Numbered from the stretch's first letter, positions 1 to 8,242 are shown. The stretch: 55,175 nt of DNA from an uncultured Collinsella sp. (GCA_902464495.1 CABQJK010000011.1:1-55175), one strand, 5' to 3'. The notes: generated from the sequence alone by a model not told the origin. Numbers and translations: made by a program.

Positions 1-71
1 CCGGTTTGAGCCTGCATCCAAGCTTGAAGTGGGAGATTATCCGCTCTCGTTTCGTTTGTTGATTTCGATGC

Positions 72-659
72 CTACATTTGTAGGAACAGTTCGTGGAGGC
101 GGGTGTCTTTATCGAGTTCGGGGTGGAAGGTTACGCCGAGCTGGTTGCCCTCGCGGGCGGCGACGATGCGGCCATCGACCTCTGCCAGGGCCTTGGCGTC
201 GCCGTGGACCTCGATGATGCGGGGCGCGCGGATAAACGTCAGCGGCACTTCACCGTCGATGCCGGCGACAGATCCTTGAGTGCGAAAGCTGCCGAGCTGT
301 CTGCCATAGGCATTGCGCTCGACGAGCACATCCATGGTTGCCAGGCGCGGCGTCCCCTTATCGTCGTGGGCAGCAAGGTCGCGCGCCAGCAGAATCAAAC
401 CGGCGCAAGTTCCCAATACAGGCATGCCTTCAGCGATGTGGGCACGAAGCTCCTCGAGCATGCCCAACTCATCAAGCAGTTTCCCTTGAACGGTGGACTC
501 GCCGCCAGGAAGTACCAGACGGTCAAAGTCCTGCCTCAAATCAGCCGCCTGCCTCAGCTCAATACAACGTGCGCCCAGCTCGGACAGCCTTGCCTCGTGC
601 TCGGCAAAAGCGCCTTGGACCGCCAACACGGCGACCGTCTGGTCTGCGTAATCGCTCAT
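72..659 (-). CDS. pdxT: Pyridoxal 5'-phosphate synthase, glutaminase subunit PdxT
   Basis: A 195-residue class I glutamine amidotransferase that releases ammonia from glutamine and passes it to PdxS for PLP synthesis. Visible motifs are the family PGGES loop (residues 51-55), the nucleophile in GTCAG (Cys85) and a C-terminal HPE (His179, Glu181), which together give a complete catalytic triad. Length is normal for the family. The ATG is preceded by AAAGGA at good spacing and lies 20 bases after the pdxS stop, so the two genes are almost certainly co-transcribed, pdxS first. Identification is firm from the motifs and the neighbour. Confidence 0.96.
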   Translation of the reverse strand: MSDYADQTVAVLAVQGAFAEHEARLSELGARCIELRQAADLRQDFDRLVLPGGESTVQGKLLDELGMLEELRAHIAEGMPVLGTCAGLILLARDLAAHDDKGTPRLATMDVLVERNAYGRQLGSFRTQGSVAGIDGEVPLTFIRAPRIIEVHGDAKALAEVDGRIVAAREGNQLGVTFHPELDKDTRLHELFLQM

Positions 660-679
660 GTGCGATCCTTTCTGCTGGA

Positions 680-1570
680 CTAGCGTCCGCGCTCCTCCAT
701 GATGATCTCAATCTCGTCGGCGTTGATGCCCACCATGGCCTCGCCCAGGTCCTCCGAAAGCTCGGCGATGAGCTTGGCGTCGGTGAAGTTGGCCACGGCC
801 TTGACAATAGCGGCGGCGCGCTTGGCGGGGTCGCCGCTCTTAAAGATGCCCGAGCCGACAAAAACGCCCTCGGCGCCCAGCTGCATCATCAGCGCGGCAT
901 CGGCGGGGGTTGCTACGCCGCCGGCAGCAAAGTTCACGACGGGGAGCTTGCCCGTGGCATGGACCTCGCGCACCAGCTCGACCGGAACCTGCAGCTGCTT
1001 GGCTGCCTCAAAGAGCTCGTCGTCACGCAGGGCAACAACGTCGCGGATCTGCTTTTGGATCTTGCGCATGTGGCGCACGGCCTGGACCACGTCGCCCGTG
1101 CCCGGCTCGCCTTTGGTGCGGATCATCGTGGCGCCCTCGGCGACGCGGCGCAGCGCCTCGCCGAGGTCGCGGGCACCGCAGACAAACGGGACGTCAAACT
1201 GGGTCTTGTCGATGTGGTAGACATCGTCGGCGGGGGAGAGAACCTCGGACTCGTCGATGTAGTCGATCTCGATGGCCTGAAGGACCTGCGCCTCGACGAT
1301 GTGACCGATGCGGCACTTGGCCATGACGGGGATGGAGACGGCCTCTTGAATGCCCTTGATCATCTTGGGGTCGCTCATGCGCGACACGCCGCCGGCGGCG
1401 CGGATGTCGGCCGGGATGCGCTCGAGTGCCATGACGGCGCAGGCGCCCGCCTCCTCGGCGATGCGTGCCTGCTCGGGCGTGGTGACGTCCATGATGACGC
1501 CGCCCTTGAGCATCTGCGCGAGCTCGCGGTTGAGTTTAACGCGATCGGCCTTGCTGGTCTGTTCTGCCAT
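680..1570 (-). CDS. pdxS: Pyridoxal 5'-phosphate synthase, lyase subunit PdxS
   Basis: A 296-residue TIM-barrel protein that builds PLP from ribose 5-phosphate, glyceraldehyde 3-phosphate and ammonia supplied by PdxT. The sequence carries highly conserved PdxS stretches such as GGVIMDVTTPEQA near the N-terminus, AKCRIGHIVEAQ, YIDESEVLSPADD and the C-terminal GVFVGSGIF phosphate-binding loop. I place the start at the ATG at 1570 (MAEQTSK...), which has GGGAG five bases upstream; the frame is open to 1612 but those residues are not conserved-looking. It is the first gene of the pdxST operon and is divergent from a MocR-type regulator. Confidence 0.96.
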   Translation of the reverse strand: MAEQTSKADRVKLNRELAQMLKGGVIMDVTTPEQARIAEEAGACAVMALERIPADIRAAGGVSRMSDPKMIKGIQEAVSIPVMAKCRIGHIVEAQVLQAIEIDYIDESEVLSPADDVYHIDKTQFDVPFVCGARDLGEALRRVAEGATMIRTKGEPGTGDVVQAVRHMRKIQKQIRDVVALRDDELFEAAKQLQVPVELVREVHATGKLPVVNFAAGGVATPADAALMMQLGAEGVFVGSGIFKSGDPAKRAAAIVKAVANFTDAKLIAELSEDLGEAMVGINADEIEIIMEERGR

Positions 1571-1662
1571 TGTTGCTCCCTTGGTTGGCATGTGCATTGC
1601 TTGACGGAACATCCTATCGGGGAGCTGGGTATGGCGAAATACTCAGTTTTCGAGATAATAAC

Positions 1663-1704
1663 AAGGTCAGAGTAATACCAGATTGAATGACTTAATAAGG
1701 TCAG
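1663..1704. promoter_or_regulatory. Candidate PdxR operator: two AAGGTCAG direct repeats
   Basis: The octamer AAGGTCAG occurs at 1663-1670 and again at 1697-1704, start to start 34 bases, in the gap between the divergent pdxS and MocR-type regulator genes. Both copies are preceded by an AT-rich stretch (AATAAC and TTAAT). MocR-family regulators are known to bind direct repeats in such divergent intergenic regions, so this is a reasonable operator candidate. The second copy also overlaps the ribosome-binding region of the regulator, which would fit autoregulation. The function is inferred. Confidence 0.4.
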
Positions 1705-1715
1705 GTGATAGGCTC

Positions 1716-3155
1716 ATGCTTGACTACAATTTGGAAAAACGCGGCGAGGCATCGCTCTATGAGTATGTTTACCAGCAAATTCGAGACGATATCGTCGCCG
1801 GGCGCATTGCGGCGGGGGAGCATCTTCCATCTAAGCGCGCCTTTGCGAGTCATCTGGGAATCAGTGTCATTACCATCGAGAATGCATATAGCCAGTTGCT
1901 TGCCGAGGGCTATATTTGCTCAAAGCCGCGCCGTGGTTACTACGCGTGCGAACTTCCGGATGCGCCGGTTTTGGCTTCGTCTGCGGAGGGCATCGACCGA
2001 GATGCCGCCTCCGTGGGCCCCAGCGCGCATGATGTCAACGGACAGGTCGAGCGATTCGATGCGCTTTCTCCTTCCGCCTTGGAGGCGGCGCGGCTTTGGC
2101 AAAGCGCGCTACGGGCGACGCTGACATCCGAAGATGAACGCGAAATCTATTCGACCGCGCCGGCGCAGGGCACCGCTCGGCTACGACGCGCAATTGCTCA
2201 CCATCTGCGCGGGACAAGGGGTATGAATGTCGACCCCAACAACATCGTTATCGGTGCGGGCGCCCAGTTGCTCGATACCATGTTGGTTCAGCTGCTTGGC
2301 GCGGACAAGGTGTATGCCGTTGAGGATCCGGGGTATTTGCGTTTAACGCGCATCTATCAGGCCATGGGTTGCGAAGTGCGGCATATCCCGTTGGACGTTG
2401 AGGGCGTGGACTTGAGCGCTCTGCAGAATGCCGGGGCGGACGTCCTTCACCTGATGCCGTCTCATCAATATCCGACTGGCCTGGTGACGAGCATCGCGCG
2501 TCGCTACGCACTGCTGAGCTGGGCTGCCGAGCAACCGGGTCGATACCTCATCGAAGATGACTTTGATTGCGAGTTTCGCCTTGCCGGTAAGCCGATTCCC
2601 GCGCTTGCGTCGATCGATGCCGCCCAATCGGTTATCTACACCAACACCTTTTCAAAAAGTCTGTCGTCGGCCCTGCGTTTGGCGTATATGGTCCTGCCTG
2701 ATGTGCTGATGGAACGGTTTAGGCGCAACCTTGGTTTTTACGCCTCGTCGGTGAGTTCTGTTGACCAGGTCGCTTTAGCGCGCTTGCTGGAATCGGGTGA
2801 TTACGAGCGGCATGTAAACCGGGTCCGCGTTCGCGCTCGCGAGGCGCGTGATGGCCTGGCGTCGCTTGTGCGGAAAGCGTTTCCAGCAGGGGAGGTCTCG
2901 ATCGAGCATGCAGACGCGGGTCTTTACTGCGTCGTGGCTGTGGGGCGTGACACGGGTGGAAGCTCTTTTATGCGGACCCTTACGCGCTTAAGCATCCCGT
3001 TTATCGATATCAGTGACTGTTATTGGTGTGCCGATGGCGCATCTGTCCCTGAAAACTCAAGTCAAATTCTTGTTCAGTATGACGATCTGAGTCCAAAAGT
3101 GCTAACAGCCTTGGAATTGCAGCTAATGGGGGCACTCTGCAACCTAAGTGAGTAG
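1716..3155 (+). CDS. pdxR: MocR/PdxR-family transcriptional regulator (GntR wHTH + aminotransferase fold)
   Basis: A 479-residue fusion of an N-terminal GntR winged helix (about residues 10-75, with LPSKRAFASHLGIS) to a class I aminotransferase-like domain. The PLP-binding lysine is visible in NTFSKSLSS (about Lys314). Such proteins sense PLP and, when next to pdxST, usually act as PdxR, the activator of PLP synthesis and repressor of themselves; the divergent position supports that here. I chose the ATG at 1716 because AGGTG lies eight bases upstream; a TTG at 1683 in frame is possible. The last three codons and the stop (Leu-Ser-Glu-stop) lie inside the left arm of a 120-bp dispersed repeat, so the natural C-terminus may have been altered by the insertion. 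Confidence 0.85.
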   Translation: MLDYNLEKRGEASLYEYVYQQIRDDIVAGRIAAGEHLPSKRAFASHLGISVITIENAYSQLLAEGYICSKPRRGYYACELPDAPVLASSAEGIDRDAASVGPSAHDVNGQVERFDALSPSALEAARLWQSALRATLTSEDEREIYSTAPAQGTARLRRAIAHHLRGTRGMNVDPNNIVIGAGAQLLDTMLVQLLGADKVYAVEDPGYLRLTRIYQAMGCEVRHIPLDVEGVDLSALQNAGADVLHLMPSHQYPTGLVTSIARRYALLSWAAEQPGRYLIEDDFDCEFRLAGKPIPALASIDAAQSVIYTNTFSKSLSSALRLAYMVLPDVLMERFRRNLGFYASSVSSVDQVALARLLESGDYERHVNRVRVRAREARDGLASLVRKAFPAGEVSIEHADAGLYCVVAVGRDTGGSSFMRTLTRLSIPFIDISDCYWCADGASVPENSSQILVQYDDLSPKVLTALELQLMGALCNLSE

Positions 3156-3264
3156 GCTTTTGGAACTTTGGCGACCAGACGGTTTTGTAGCAAGTTGTCT
3201 ACCTGCGGTTTTGAAAAGCAAGATGACCGGGCTGCTCGGGATGTTCCAAAAAGTCTACTCACTT
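3145..3264 (+). repeat. 120-bp palindromic element, copy 1
   Basis: Terminal arms AAGTGAGTAGGCTTTTGGAAC and GTTCCAAAAAGTCTACTCACTT pair over about 20 bases with one wobble and one bulge. The middle carries CTTTGGCGACCAG and CTACCTGCGGTTTT, both shared with copy 2, and the second shared with copy 3. The left arm includes the stop codon of the upstream regulator gene. It resembles a MITE or a structured RNA module; no target-site duplication is clear at the ends. Confidence 0.85.
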
Positions 3265-3298
3265 GCCGCGCAAAGCTTCCGCACGAGAAAAAAATGGG

Positions 3299-3364
3299 GT
3301 TTTCAACAGGGCCCCGTCCAGTTCTTGGCAAGCTTTTGGTCAGTTGGGGAGGGCTGTTGAAAAC
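3299..3364. repeat. Perfect 11-bp inverted repeat around a 44-bp spacer
   Basis: GTTTTCAACAG at 3299-3309 is matched exactly by its reverse complement CTGTTGAAAAC at 3354-3364. It sits between copy 1 of the 120-bp element and the start of the nuclease-like gene at 3442. It could be an operator, an attenuator-like hairpin for that gene, or the remnant end of a mobile unit. The role is not known. Confidence 0.6.
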
Positions 3365-3441
3365 TTAGCGGTCCGTTCGACGCCATTTTCGCTGCGTTCG
3401 CGCCATAGCGAGACCGGCTGGGTTGAAATTCGTGTTTTCCT

Positions 3442-4575
3442 GTGCCTATGAAGGATCTGCTTTGTGACATATCGGCTTTTAGGTACTGGCGTTTGCCCCC
3501 TCAAGTGCGTGCTTTGTGTCCGCCGCTTCCGCGACCGGAAGAAGACCGGCAGCGATATGACCTCGCCCGTAACCCGACGGCTGCGGTTGCGCTCGGTTTT
3601 CCGTTGTATACATTGGTTCGGACGAGAAACAAACGGACTTGCCCTGCCAGCATTAGGCAGCGGCTGTTCCTTGGTGAGCTCCCCAGGGAATCCGTGCTGG
3701 AAACGGAGCATGGGTTTTTGGTTACGTCTCCTCTACTGACGGCATTCATCATGTCGCGGCATCTGACGGATCTTCAGCTTCTTTTGGTATTGGCGGAGAT
3801 GTGTGGCTTGTTTGCGGTGTGCGCTCTGCCGGCGGCACTTGAGGCGGAGCTTACGCGTGCAATTGATTCGGGCGCGATTTCGACAACGTTCGGTTGGGTG
3901 CGATGTCCGTCCGAGGACGGTACCGCTTCAAATTTATGGCGTCGAGACGCTTTGGTTTTGGACAGAGACCTTGACCGTTTTTGTTCAGATGTTTGCGGGA
4001 TGCGTTACGGCAATAGATTTATGGCGGTATTGCAACTCGTTCCATTGGGTGCCGCATCGCCTTTTGAGGTCGAGGCGTATTTGTTGCTTGGACTGCCGCG
4101 AGCCCTGGGAGGCGAAGGGTTTTGCGGCATAGAGCTCAATGTCGAAGTGACGCTAAGCACAAGTGCTCGAGCGATTGTGGGAAAGTCCCGTGTATATATC
4201 GACCTACTTCTGTCTTCGCCGGACGGCAGGCGACAGGTGGCCATTGAATGTCAGGGAAAGGCCTCGCACGGACGCGTAGGGGATGGCTTGCGTGACGCTG
4301 ACCGCATGACGGCCCTTCAGGCCATGGGCTACGATGTACTTCTCCTGACACACAGACAGATATCCGATGAGGATAGATTCCGCGCGATCGTTAAGGCCGT
4401 ATGCAGGATGCTCGATGCTGAATATCGTGATAAAAGCCCAGATGAGCAAAGGGCTGAGACATTACTCCGGTCTGAACTATTCGTGGACTGGTCAAAATTG
4501 GGAGTAATCGACGGAAAGATGCCCGTTAGACACAAAACAGCTCGATCGTGGACGGCTGCGGTTCTAAGTGAGTAG
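3442..4575 (+). CDS. Uncharacterised protein with a PD-(D/E)XK-like C-terminal region (AbiEi/DUF559-like layout)
   Basis: A 377-residue protein without a named family that I can assign with certainty. The N-terminal half (residues 10-130) has a pattern like the AbiEi/DUF559 proteins of actinobacteria: a short helical start, a central strand-rich stretch and a helical 'TSPLLTAFIMSRHLTDLQ' segment. The C-terminal part has VYIDLLL (Asp254) followed by RQVAIECQG (Glu269, Gln271) and a helix, which fits the D...ExQ arrangement of Vsr/DUF559-type nuclease folds. The start is GTG 3442 or ATG 3448; neither has a good ribosome site, and an in-frame stop at 3424 rules out an earlier one. It is bracketed by copies 1 and 2 of the 120-bp repeat, and its last residues (LSE) and stop codon are encoded by copy 2. 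No signal peptide or membrane segment is seen. The nuclease role is inference. Confidence 0.75.
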   Translation: MPMKDLLCDISAFRYWRLPPQVRALCPPLPRPEEDRQRYDLARNPTAAVALGFPLYTLVRTRNKRTCPASIRQRLFLGELPRESVLETEHGFLVTSPLLTAFIMSRHLTDLQLLLVLAEMCGLFAVCALPAALEAELTRAIDSGAISTTFGWVRCPSEDGTASNLWRRDALVLDRDLDRFCSDVCGMRYGNRFMAVLQLVPLGAASPFEVEAYLLLGLPRALGGEGFCGIELNVEVTLSTSARAIVGKSRVYIDLLLSSPDGRRQVAIECQGKASHGRVGDGLRDADRMTALQAMGYDVLLLTHRQISDEDRFRAIVKAVCRMLDAEYRDKSPDEQRAETLLRSELFVDWSKLGVIDGKMPVRHKTARSWTAAVLSE

Positions 4576-4686
4576 ACTTTTGGCGCTTTGGCGACCAGGC
4601 CGTTTTGCAACAAGTCATTTACCTGCGGCTTTATAAAGCAATATGGATGAAGTGCTCCGCAAGTTCCAAAAAGTCTACTCACTTAG
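4564..4686 (+). repeat. 120-bp palindromic element, copy 2
   Basis: Same orientation as copy 1. The ends CTAAGTGAGTAGACTTTT and AAAAAGTCTACTCACTTAG pair over 18-19 bases. The interior shares CTTTGGCGACCAG, GTTTTG, ACCTGCGG and AAGTTCC with copy 1. The left arm supplies the terminal Leu-Ser-Glu codons and stop of the nuclease-like gene, exactly as copy 1 does for the preceding gene. Together with copy 1 it frames that gene as a unit of about 1.5 kb. Confidence 0.85.
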
Positions 4687-4751
4687 TATTTGACGAGAAG
4701 CCGATGCCTAAGGCGGTCCTATTTCAGGGCGTTAACGAGTCTTCGAGACAC

Positions 4752-4784
4752 AAAAAGGCCCGAACCGATACGGTCCGGGCCTCG
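4752..4784 (-). terminator. Rho-independent terminator of the rubrerythrin gene
   Basis: On the minus strand a 12-bp stem (AGGCCCGGACCG with one mismatch) closes over TAT and is followed by TTTTTG. It lies about 35 bases beyond the rubrerythrin stop codon. Confidence 0.85.
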
Positions 4785-4816
4785 TCGTGCTAGAGGTTAT
4801 CTCTCAGGCGGCTGGC

Positions 4817-5377
4817 TTAGCCAAAGTAGCGCTTGAGCAGACCGGCAAAAGCCTTGCCGTGGCGAGCCTCGTCGCGAGCCATCTCGTGCACGGTGTCGTG
4901 GATGGCATCGAGGCCAGCGGCCTTGGCGCGCTTGGCAAGATCGGTCTTGCCGGCGGTGGCGCCATTCTCGGCCTCAACGCGCATCTCGAGGTTCTTCTTG
5001 GTGGAGTCGGTCACGACCTCGCCCAGGAGCTCGGCGAACTTGGCGGCATGCTCGGCCTCCTCGTGGGCAGCCTTCTCCCAGTACAGGCCGATCTCGGGAT
5101 AACCCTCGCGATGAGCAACGCGAGCCATGGCCAGGTACATACCGACCTCGGAGCACTCGCCCTCAAAGTTGGCGCGCAGGTCAGCAACGATGTCCTCGGA
5201 GACGCCCTCCATCTTGGCGACGCCCACGACGTGCTCGGCAGCCCACTCGAGCTGACCCTCCTCCTGCTTCAGGAAGCGAGAGCCGGGAACGCCGCACTGG
5301 GGGCACTTGAAATCCTCGGGCAGCTGGTCGCCGTCGAACTCTTCCACATAACCGCAAACGGGGCAAACAAACTTCAT
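4817..5377 (-). CDS. Reverse-type rubrerythrin (N-terminal rubredoxin domain + ferritin-like di-iron domain)
   Basis: A 186-residue cytosolic peroxide reductase. The rubredoxin iron site comes first (Cys5, Cys8, Cys25, Cys28 in CPVCGY and CPQCGVPG), followed by a four-helix ferritin-like domain with EVGMYLAMARVA, HEEAEHA and DEARHG motifs that supply the di-iron ligands. This order is the reverse of classical rubrerythrin, as known in clostridia, where such proteins reduce hydrogen peroxide with electrons from NADH via other carriers. The start at ATG 5377 has AAAGGA eight bases upstream. The gene stands alone with its own promoter and terminator, as expected for an oxidative-stress gene in an anaerobe. 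Confidence 0.93.
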   Translation of the reverse strand: MKFVCPVCGYVEEFDGDQLPEDFKCPQCGVPGSRFLKQEEGQLEWAAEHVVGVAKMEGVSEDIVADLRANFEGECSEVGMYLAMARVAHREGYPEIGLYWEKAAHEEAEHAAKFAELLGEVVTDSTKKNLEMRVEAENGATAGKTDLAKRAKAAGLDAIHDTVHEMARDEARHGKAFAGLLKRYFG

Positions 5378-5461
5378 GATTCGATCCTTTCGATCGATGG
5401 CGATGGCGCGCTCGTCCGGTCCCGTAAGGGCCCTCTCCGGACGTGCGTCTTGACGACTTCT

Positions 5462-5489
5462 ATTATCCATAAATGAGACCGAATGTGAA
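5462..5489 (-). promoter_or_regulatory. Candidate promoter of the rubrerythrin gene
   Basis: Read on the minus strand, TTCACA, a 16-base spacer and GATAAT lie in an AT-rich island between the rubrerythrin and alcohol dehydrogenase genes. The leader that follows contains a GTCCGG/CCGGAC hairpin. The assignment rests on consensus similarity only. Confidence 0.4.
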
Positions 5490-5633
5490 GCCTATTAGGA
5501 ATGATTTTTAATAAATAGTTTTGAGCATGTGAAGATGTTGATTGATTAACGATTGCCAGGCCGCTTGCGTCCTCCGATGAGTACAATCGGTCGAGCAAAT
5601 GTTGACCCATCAACAAATGAAGGAGTTTCCTTT

Positions 5634-6854
5634 ATGCATCTAGCCCGTCGTGCCTGGTGCCGAACATATCAGACGGTTTTTCGCATCGCATTGCCGATCC
5701 TGCCCTATACTGAGCCGCGCATTTTGGAGCATGCCGAGGATGTGCCCGCGGTGTTCCAAAAGCGTTCGATACAGAAGGTCCTTATCGTGACAGACCCTGG
5801 TATTGCACGTTTGGGGCTCACGGCATCACTCGAGCGTGCGCTTACGGCTCAGGGGATTGGCGTTACGGTCTATGCCGAAACGCGTGCGAACCCCACGGTC
5901 TCGAATGTGGAGGAAGCGGCGGCGCTGTATCGCGAGAACGCCTGCCAGGCCATTATCGGCTTTGGTGGCGGTTCGGCCATGGACTGCGCCAAGGGCGTGG
6001 GCGCGCGCATTGCGCAGCCAAACAAACCCATCAACAAGATGCGCGGCCTGTTGCGTGTTCACCGTCTCCTGCCGCTGCTTATTGCCGTTCCCACTACCGC
6101 CGGTACGGGAAGCGAAGTCACGCTCGCGGCGGTGATTACCGACGACGAGACGCACTATAAGTACCCCATCAATGACTTTGTGCTCATCCCACGCTTTGCG
6201 GTGCACGACCCCGAGTTTACGCGTGGGCTGCCGGCGTCCATTACGGGGCAGACGGGTATGGATGCTCTGACGCATGCCGTCGAGGCATTTATCGGCCGCA
6301 GCACCACGCCTTACACGCGTAAGATGGCGCGCCAAGCGGTTCAGCTCATCCATGACAATTTGCTCGAGGCCTATGAGTATGGCGACAACATGCGTGCGCG
6401 CCGCAATATGCTTTCGGCAGCGTATAAGGCGGGCGTCGCATTTACGCGCTCCTATGTCGGATACGTTCATGCCATCGCGCACAGTCTGGGCGGCCGATAC
6501 GGCATTCCGCACGGTTTGGCCAACGCCATTATCCTGCCGCACATGCTTCGCGCTTATGGCGAAGCTGCCGCTCCCAAGCTTGCCGATCTTGCTCGCATGG
6601 CGGGTATTGCGCCGGCTAACGCGCAGGACGGCTTGGCTGCTGAGGCTTTTATCGATTGGGTCGATCGCATGAACGAGGCCTTGGGGATCCCCAAATATAT
6701 CTCGGGTATTCGCCGCTCCGATATTCCGCAAATGGCGGCCCATGCCGATGCCGAAGCTAATCCGCTGTACCCTGTCCCGCTTTTGATGGACCGTTTGGAG
6801 CTCGAGCATATGTACGAAGTTATCGCAGGTGGTATGTTTGAGGGCGAGAACTAG
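5634..6854 (+). CDS. Iron-containing alcohol dehydrogenase
   Basis: A 406-residue group III NAD(P)-dependent alcohol dehydrogenase. The cofactor loop GFGGGSAMDCAKG, the metal-binding region TGMDALTHAVEAF and HAIAHSLGG followed by YGIPHGLANA (the His ligands) are all present. ATG 5634 is chosen because AAGGAG lies nine bases upstream. It is followed eight bases later by an aldehyde dehydrogenase, so the pair can carry out a two-step alcohol-aldehyde-acid conversion in either direction. The exact alcohol cannot be read from sequence. About 25 residues at the N-terminus precede the usual domain start. Confidence 0.92.
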   Translation: MHLARRAWCRTYQTVFRIALPILPYTEPRILEHAEDVPAVFQKRSIQKVLIVTDPGIARLGLTASLERALTAQGIGVTVYAETRANPTVSNVEEAAALYRENACQAIIGFGGGSAMDCAKGVGARIAQPNKPINKMRGLLRVHRLLPLLIAVPTTAGTGSEVTLAAVITDDETHYKYPINDFVLIPRFAVHDPEFTRGLPASITGQTGMDALTHAVEAFIGRSTTPYTRKMARQAVQLIHDNLLEAYEYGDNMRARRNMLSAAYKAGVAFTRSYVGYVHAIAHSLGGRYGIPHGLANAIILPHMLRAYGEAAAPKLADLARMAGIAPANAQDGLAAEAFIDWVDRMNEALGIPKYISGIRRSDIPQMAAHADAEANPLYPVPLLMDRLELEHMYEVIAGGMFEGEN

Positions 6855-6862
6855 GAGGGTCC

Positions 6863-8242
6863 ATGAACACCGAGGAAATTGCGCGCATCGTCGGCGACCA
6901 GCGCGCCTACTTTAAGACGCACGCCACGTTTGATATCGATGCTCGACGTCGCGCCCTCGTGCGCCTGCGCGAGACGGTTCGTGCGCACGAGGGCGATATC
7001 GCCCATGCGCTCAAGACCGATTTGGGTAAGTCGCATGACGAGGCGTATATGTGCGAGATCGGCACGTCGCTTTCCGAGATTCGTCATCAGATTGCGCATG
7101 TGGCTCGATGGGGTCGTCCGCGCCTGCGTCCGTGTGACCTCGCCAACGCCGTGAGTGTGTGCAAAACGCAAGCCGTGCCCTATGGCGTCACGCTCATCAT
7201 GGCGCCCTGGAACTATCCGTTTTTGCTGACGCTCGAGCCGCTCGCTGGCGCCCTTGCCGCGGGCAATACCGTGGTCATCAAGCCGAGCGCCTATGCTCCG
7301 GCATCGAGTGCGGTGCTCAAGCAGATCTGCGAAGAGGCATTTGATCCGCGTCTGGTGACGGTTGTCGAGGGCGGCCGCGCCGAAAACGAAGCGCTGCTCG
7401 ACGAGTGCTGGGACAAGATCTTCTTTACCGGTAGCGTTCCGGTCGGCAAGCTCGTCATGGAGCGCGCAAGTAAAAATCTTACGCCCGTGACGCTTGAGCT
7501 GGGCGGAAAGAGTCCCTGCATCGTGGATGCGACGGCAAACTTGAAGGTCGCGGCGCGGCGTATCGCCTTTGGTAAATGGCTCAACGTGGGGCAGACCTGC
7601 GTGGCGCCCGACTACCTGCTGGTCGATGCGCGCGTGCACGACGAGCTGCTGGGCCTTATCAAGGAAGAGGCCCGCCGTATGTTTGGTGAACATCCGCTCG
7701 ATAACGAGGACTACGGGCATATCGTCAACGCCAAGCATTTTGCGCGCGTGCGCGGGTTGATTGATCCCGATAAGGTCGTGCTTGGGGGTGCCGCACGCGA
7801 GGCTTCGCTCAAGATTGAGCCGACGATTTTGGACGGCGTGACCCTCAATGACGCCGTGATGCAGGAGGAGATCTTCGGTCCCATCTTGCCGGTGCTGACG
7901 TTTGAAAGCTTAGACGAGGCCGAGACGTTTATTACGGATCGTCCGACGCCGCTGGCCCTGTATATCTTTAGCCAGGACCGTGCGGCTCAGCAGCGCTTTG
8001 TGCGCTGCGTGCCCTTTGGTGGTGGCTGCGTCAACGACACGATCATGCACTTGGCTACGAGCCATATGGGCTTTGGCGGCATGGGTGCGAGCGGTATGGG
8101 CCAGTACCATGGCCGTGAGAGCTTCGATACGTTTAGCCACAAGAAGAGCATCGTGAACAAAGCAACATGGCTGGACGTGCCATTCCGCTATGCCCCTTAT
8201 GCAAGCTGGAAGCACAAGTTCGTGCGCATGTTTGTGCATTAG
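6863..8242 (+). CDS. Aldehyde dehydrogenase (class 3-like)
   Basis: A 459-residue NAD(P)-dependent aldehyde dehydrogenase. The general-base Glu212 lies in ELGGKSP and the catalytic Cys246 in GQTCVAPDYLL; APWNYPF marks the cofactor fold. Length and the SHMGFGGMGASGMGQYHG C-terminal region fit the ALDH3-like group that oxidises medium and long aldehydes. The ATG is preceded by GGAGGG and lies eight bases after the alcohol dehydrogenase stop, so the two are one operon. It is not of the CoA-acylating AdhE type. Confidence 0.92.
   Translation: MNTEEIARIVGDQRAYFKTHATFDIDARRRALVRLRETVRAHEGDIAHALKTDLGKSHDEAYMCEIGTSLSEIRHQIAHVARWGRPRLRPCDLANAVSVCKTQAVPYGVTLIMAPWNYPFLLTLEPLAGALAAGNTVVIKPSAYAPASSAVLKQICEEAFDPRLVTVVEGGRAENEALLDECWDKIFFTGSVPVGKLVMERASKNLTPVTLELGGKSPCIVDATANLKVAARRIAFGKWLNVGQTCVAPDYLLVDARVHDELLGLIKEEARRMFGEHPLDNEDYGHIVNAKHFARVRGLIDPDKVVLGGAAREASLKIEPTILDGVTLNDAVMQEEIFGPILPVLTFESLDEAETFITDRPTPLALYIFSQDRAAQQRFVRCVPFGGGCVNDTIMHLATSHMGFGGMGASGMGQYHGRESFDTFSHKKSIVNKATWLDVPFRYAPYASWKHKFVRMFVH

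Noticed and set aside
338..1675. 445-codon frame opposite pdxS/pdxT
   Set aside because: Antisense shadow of two firmly identified genes.
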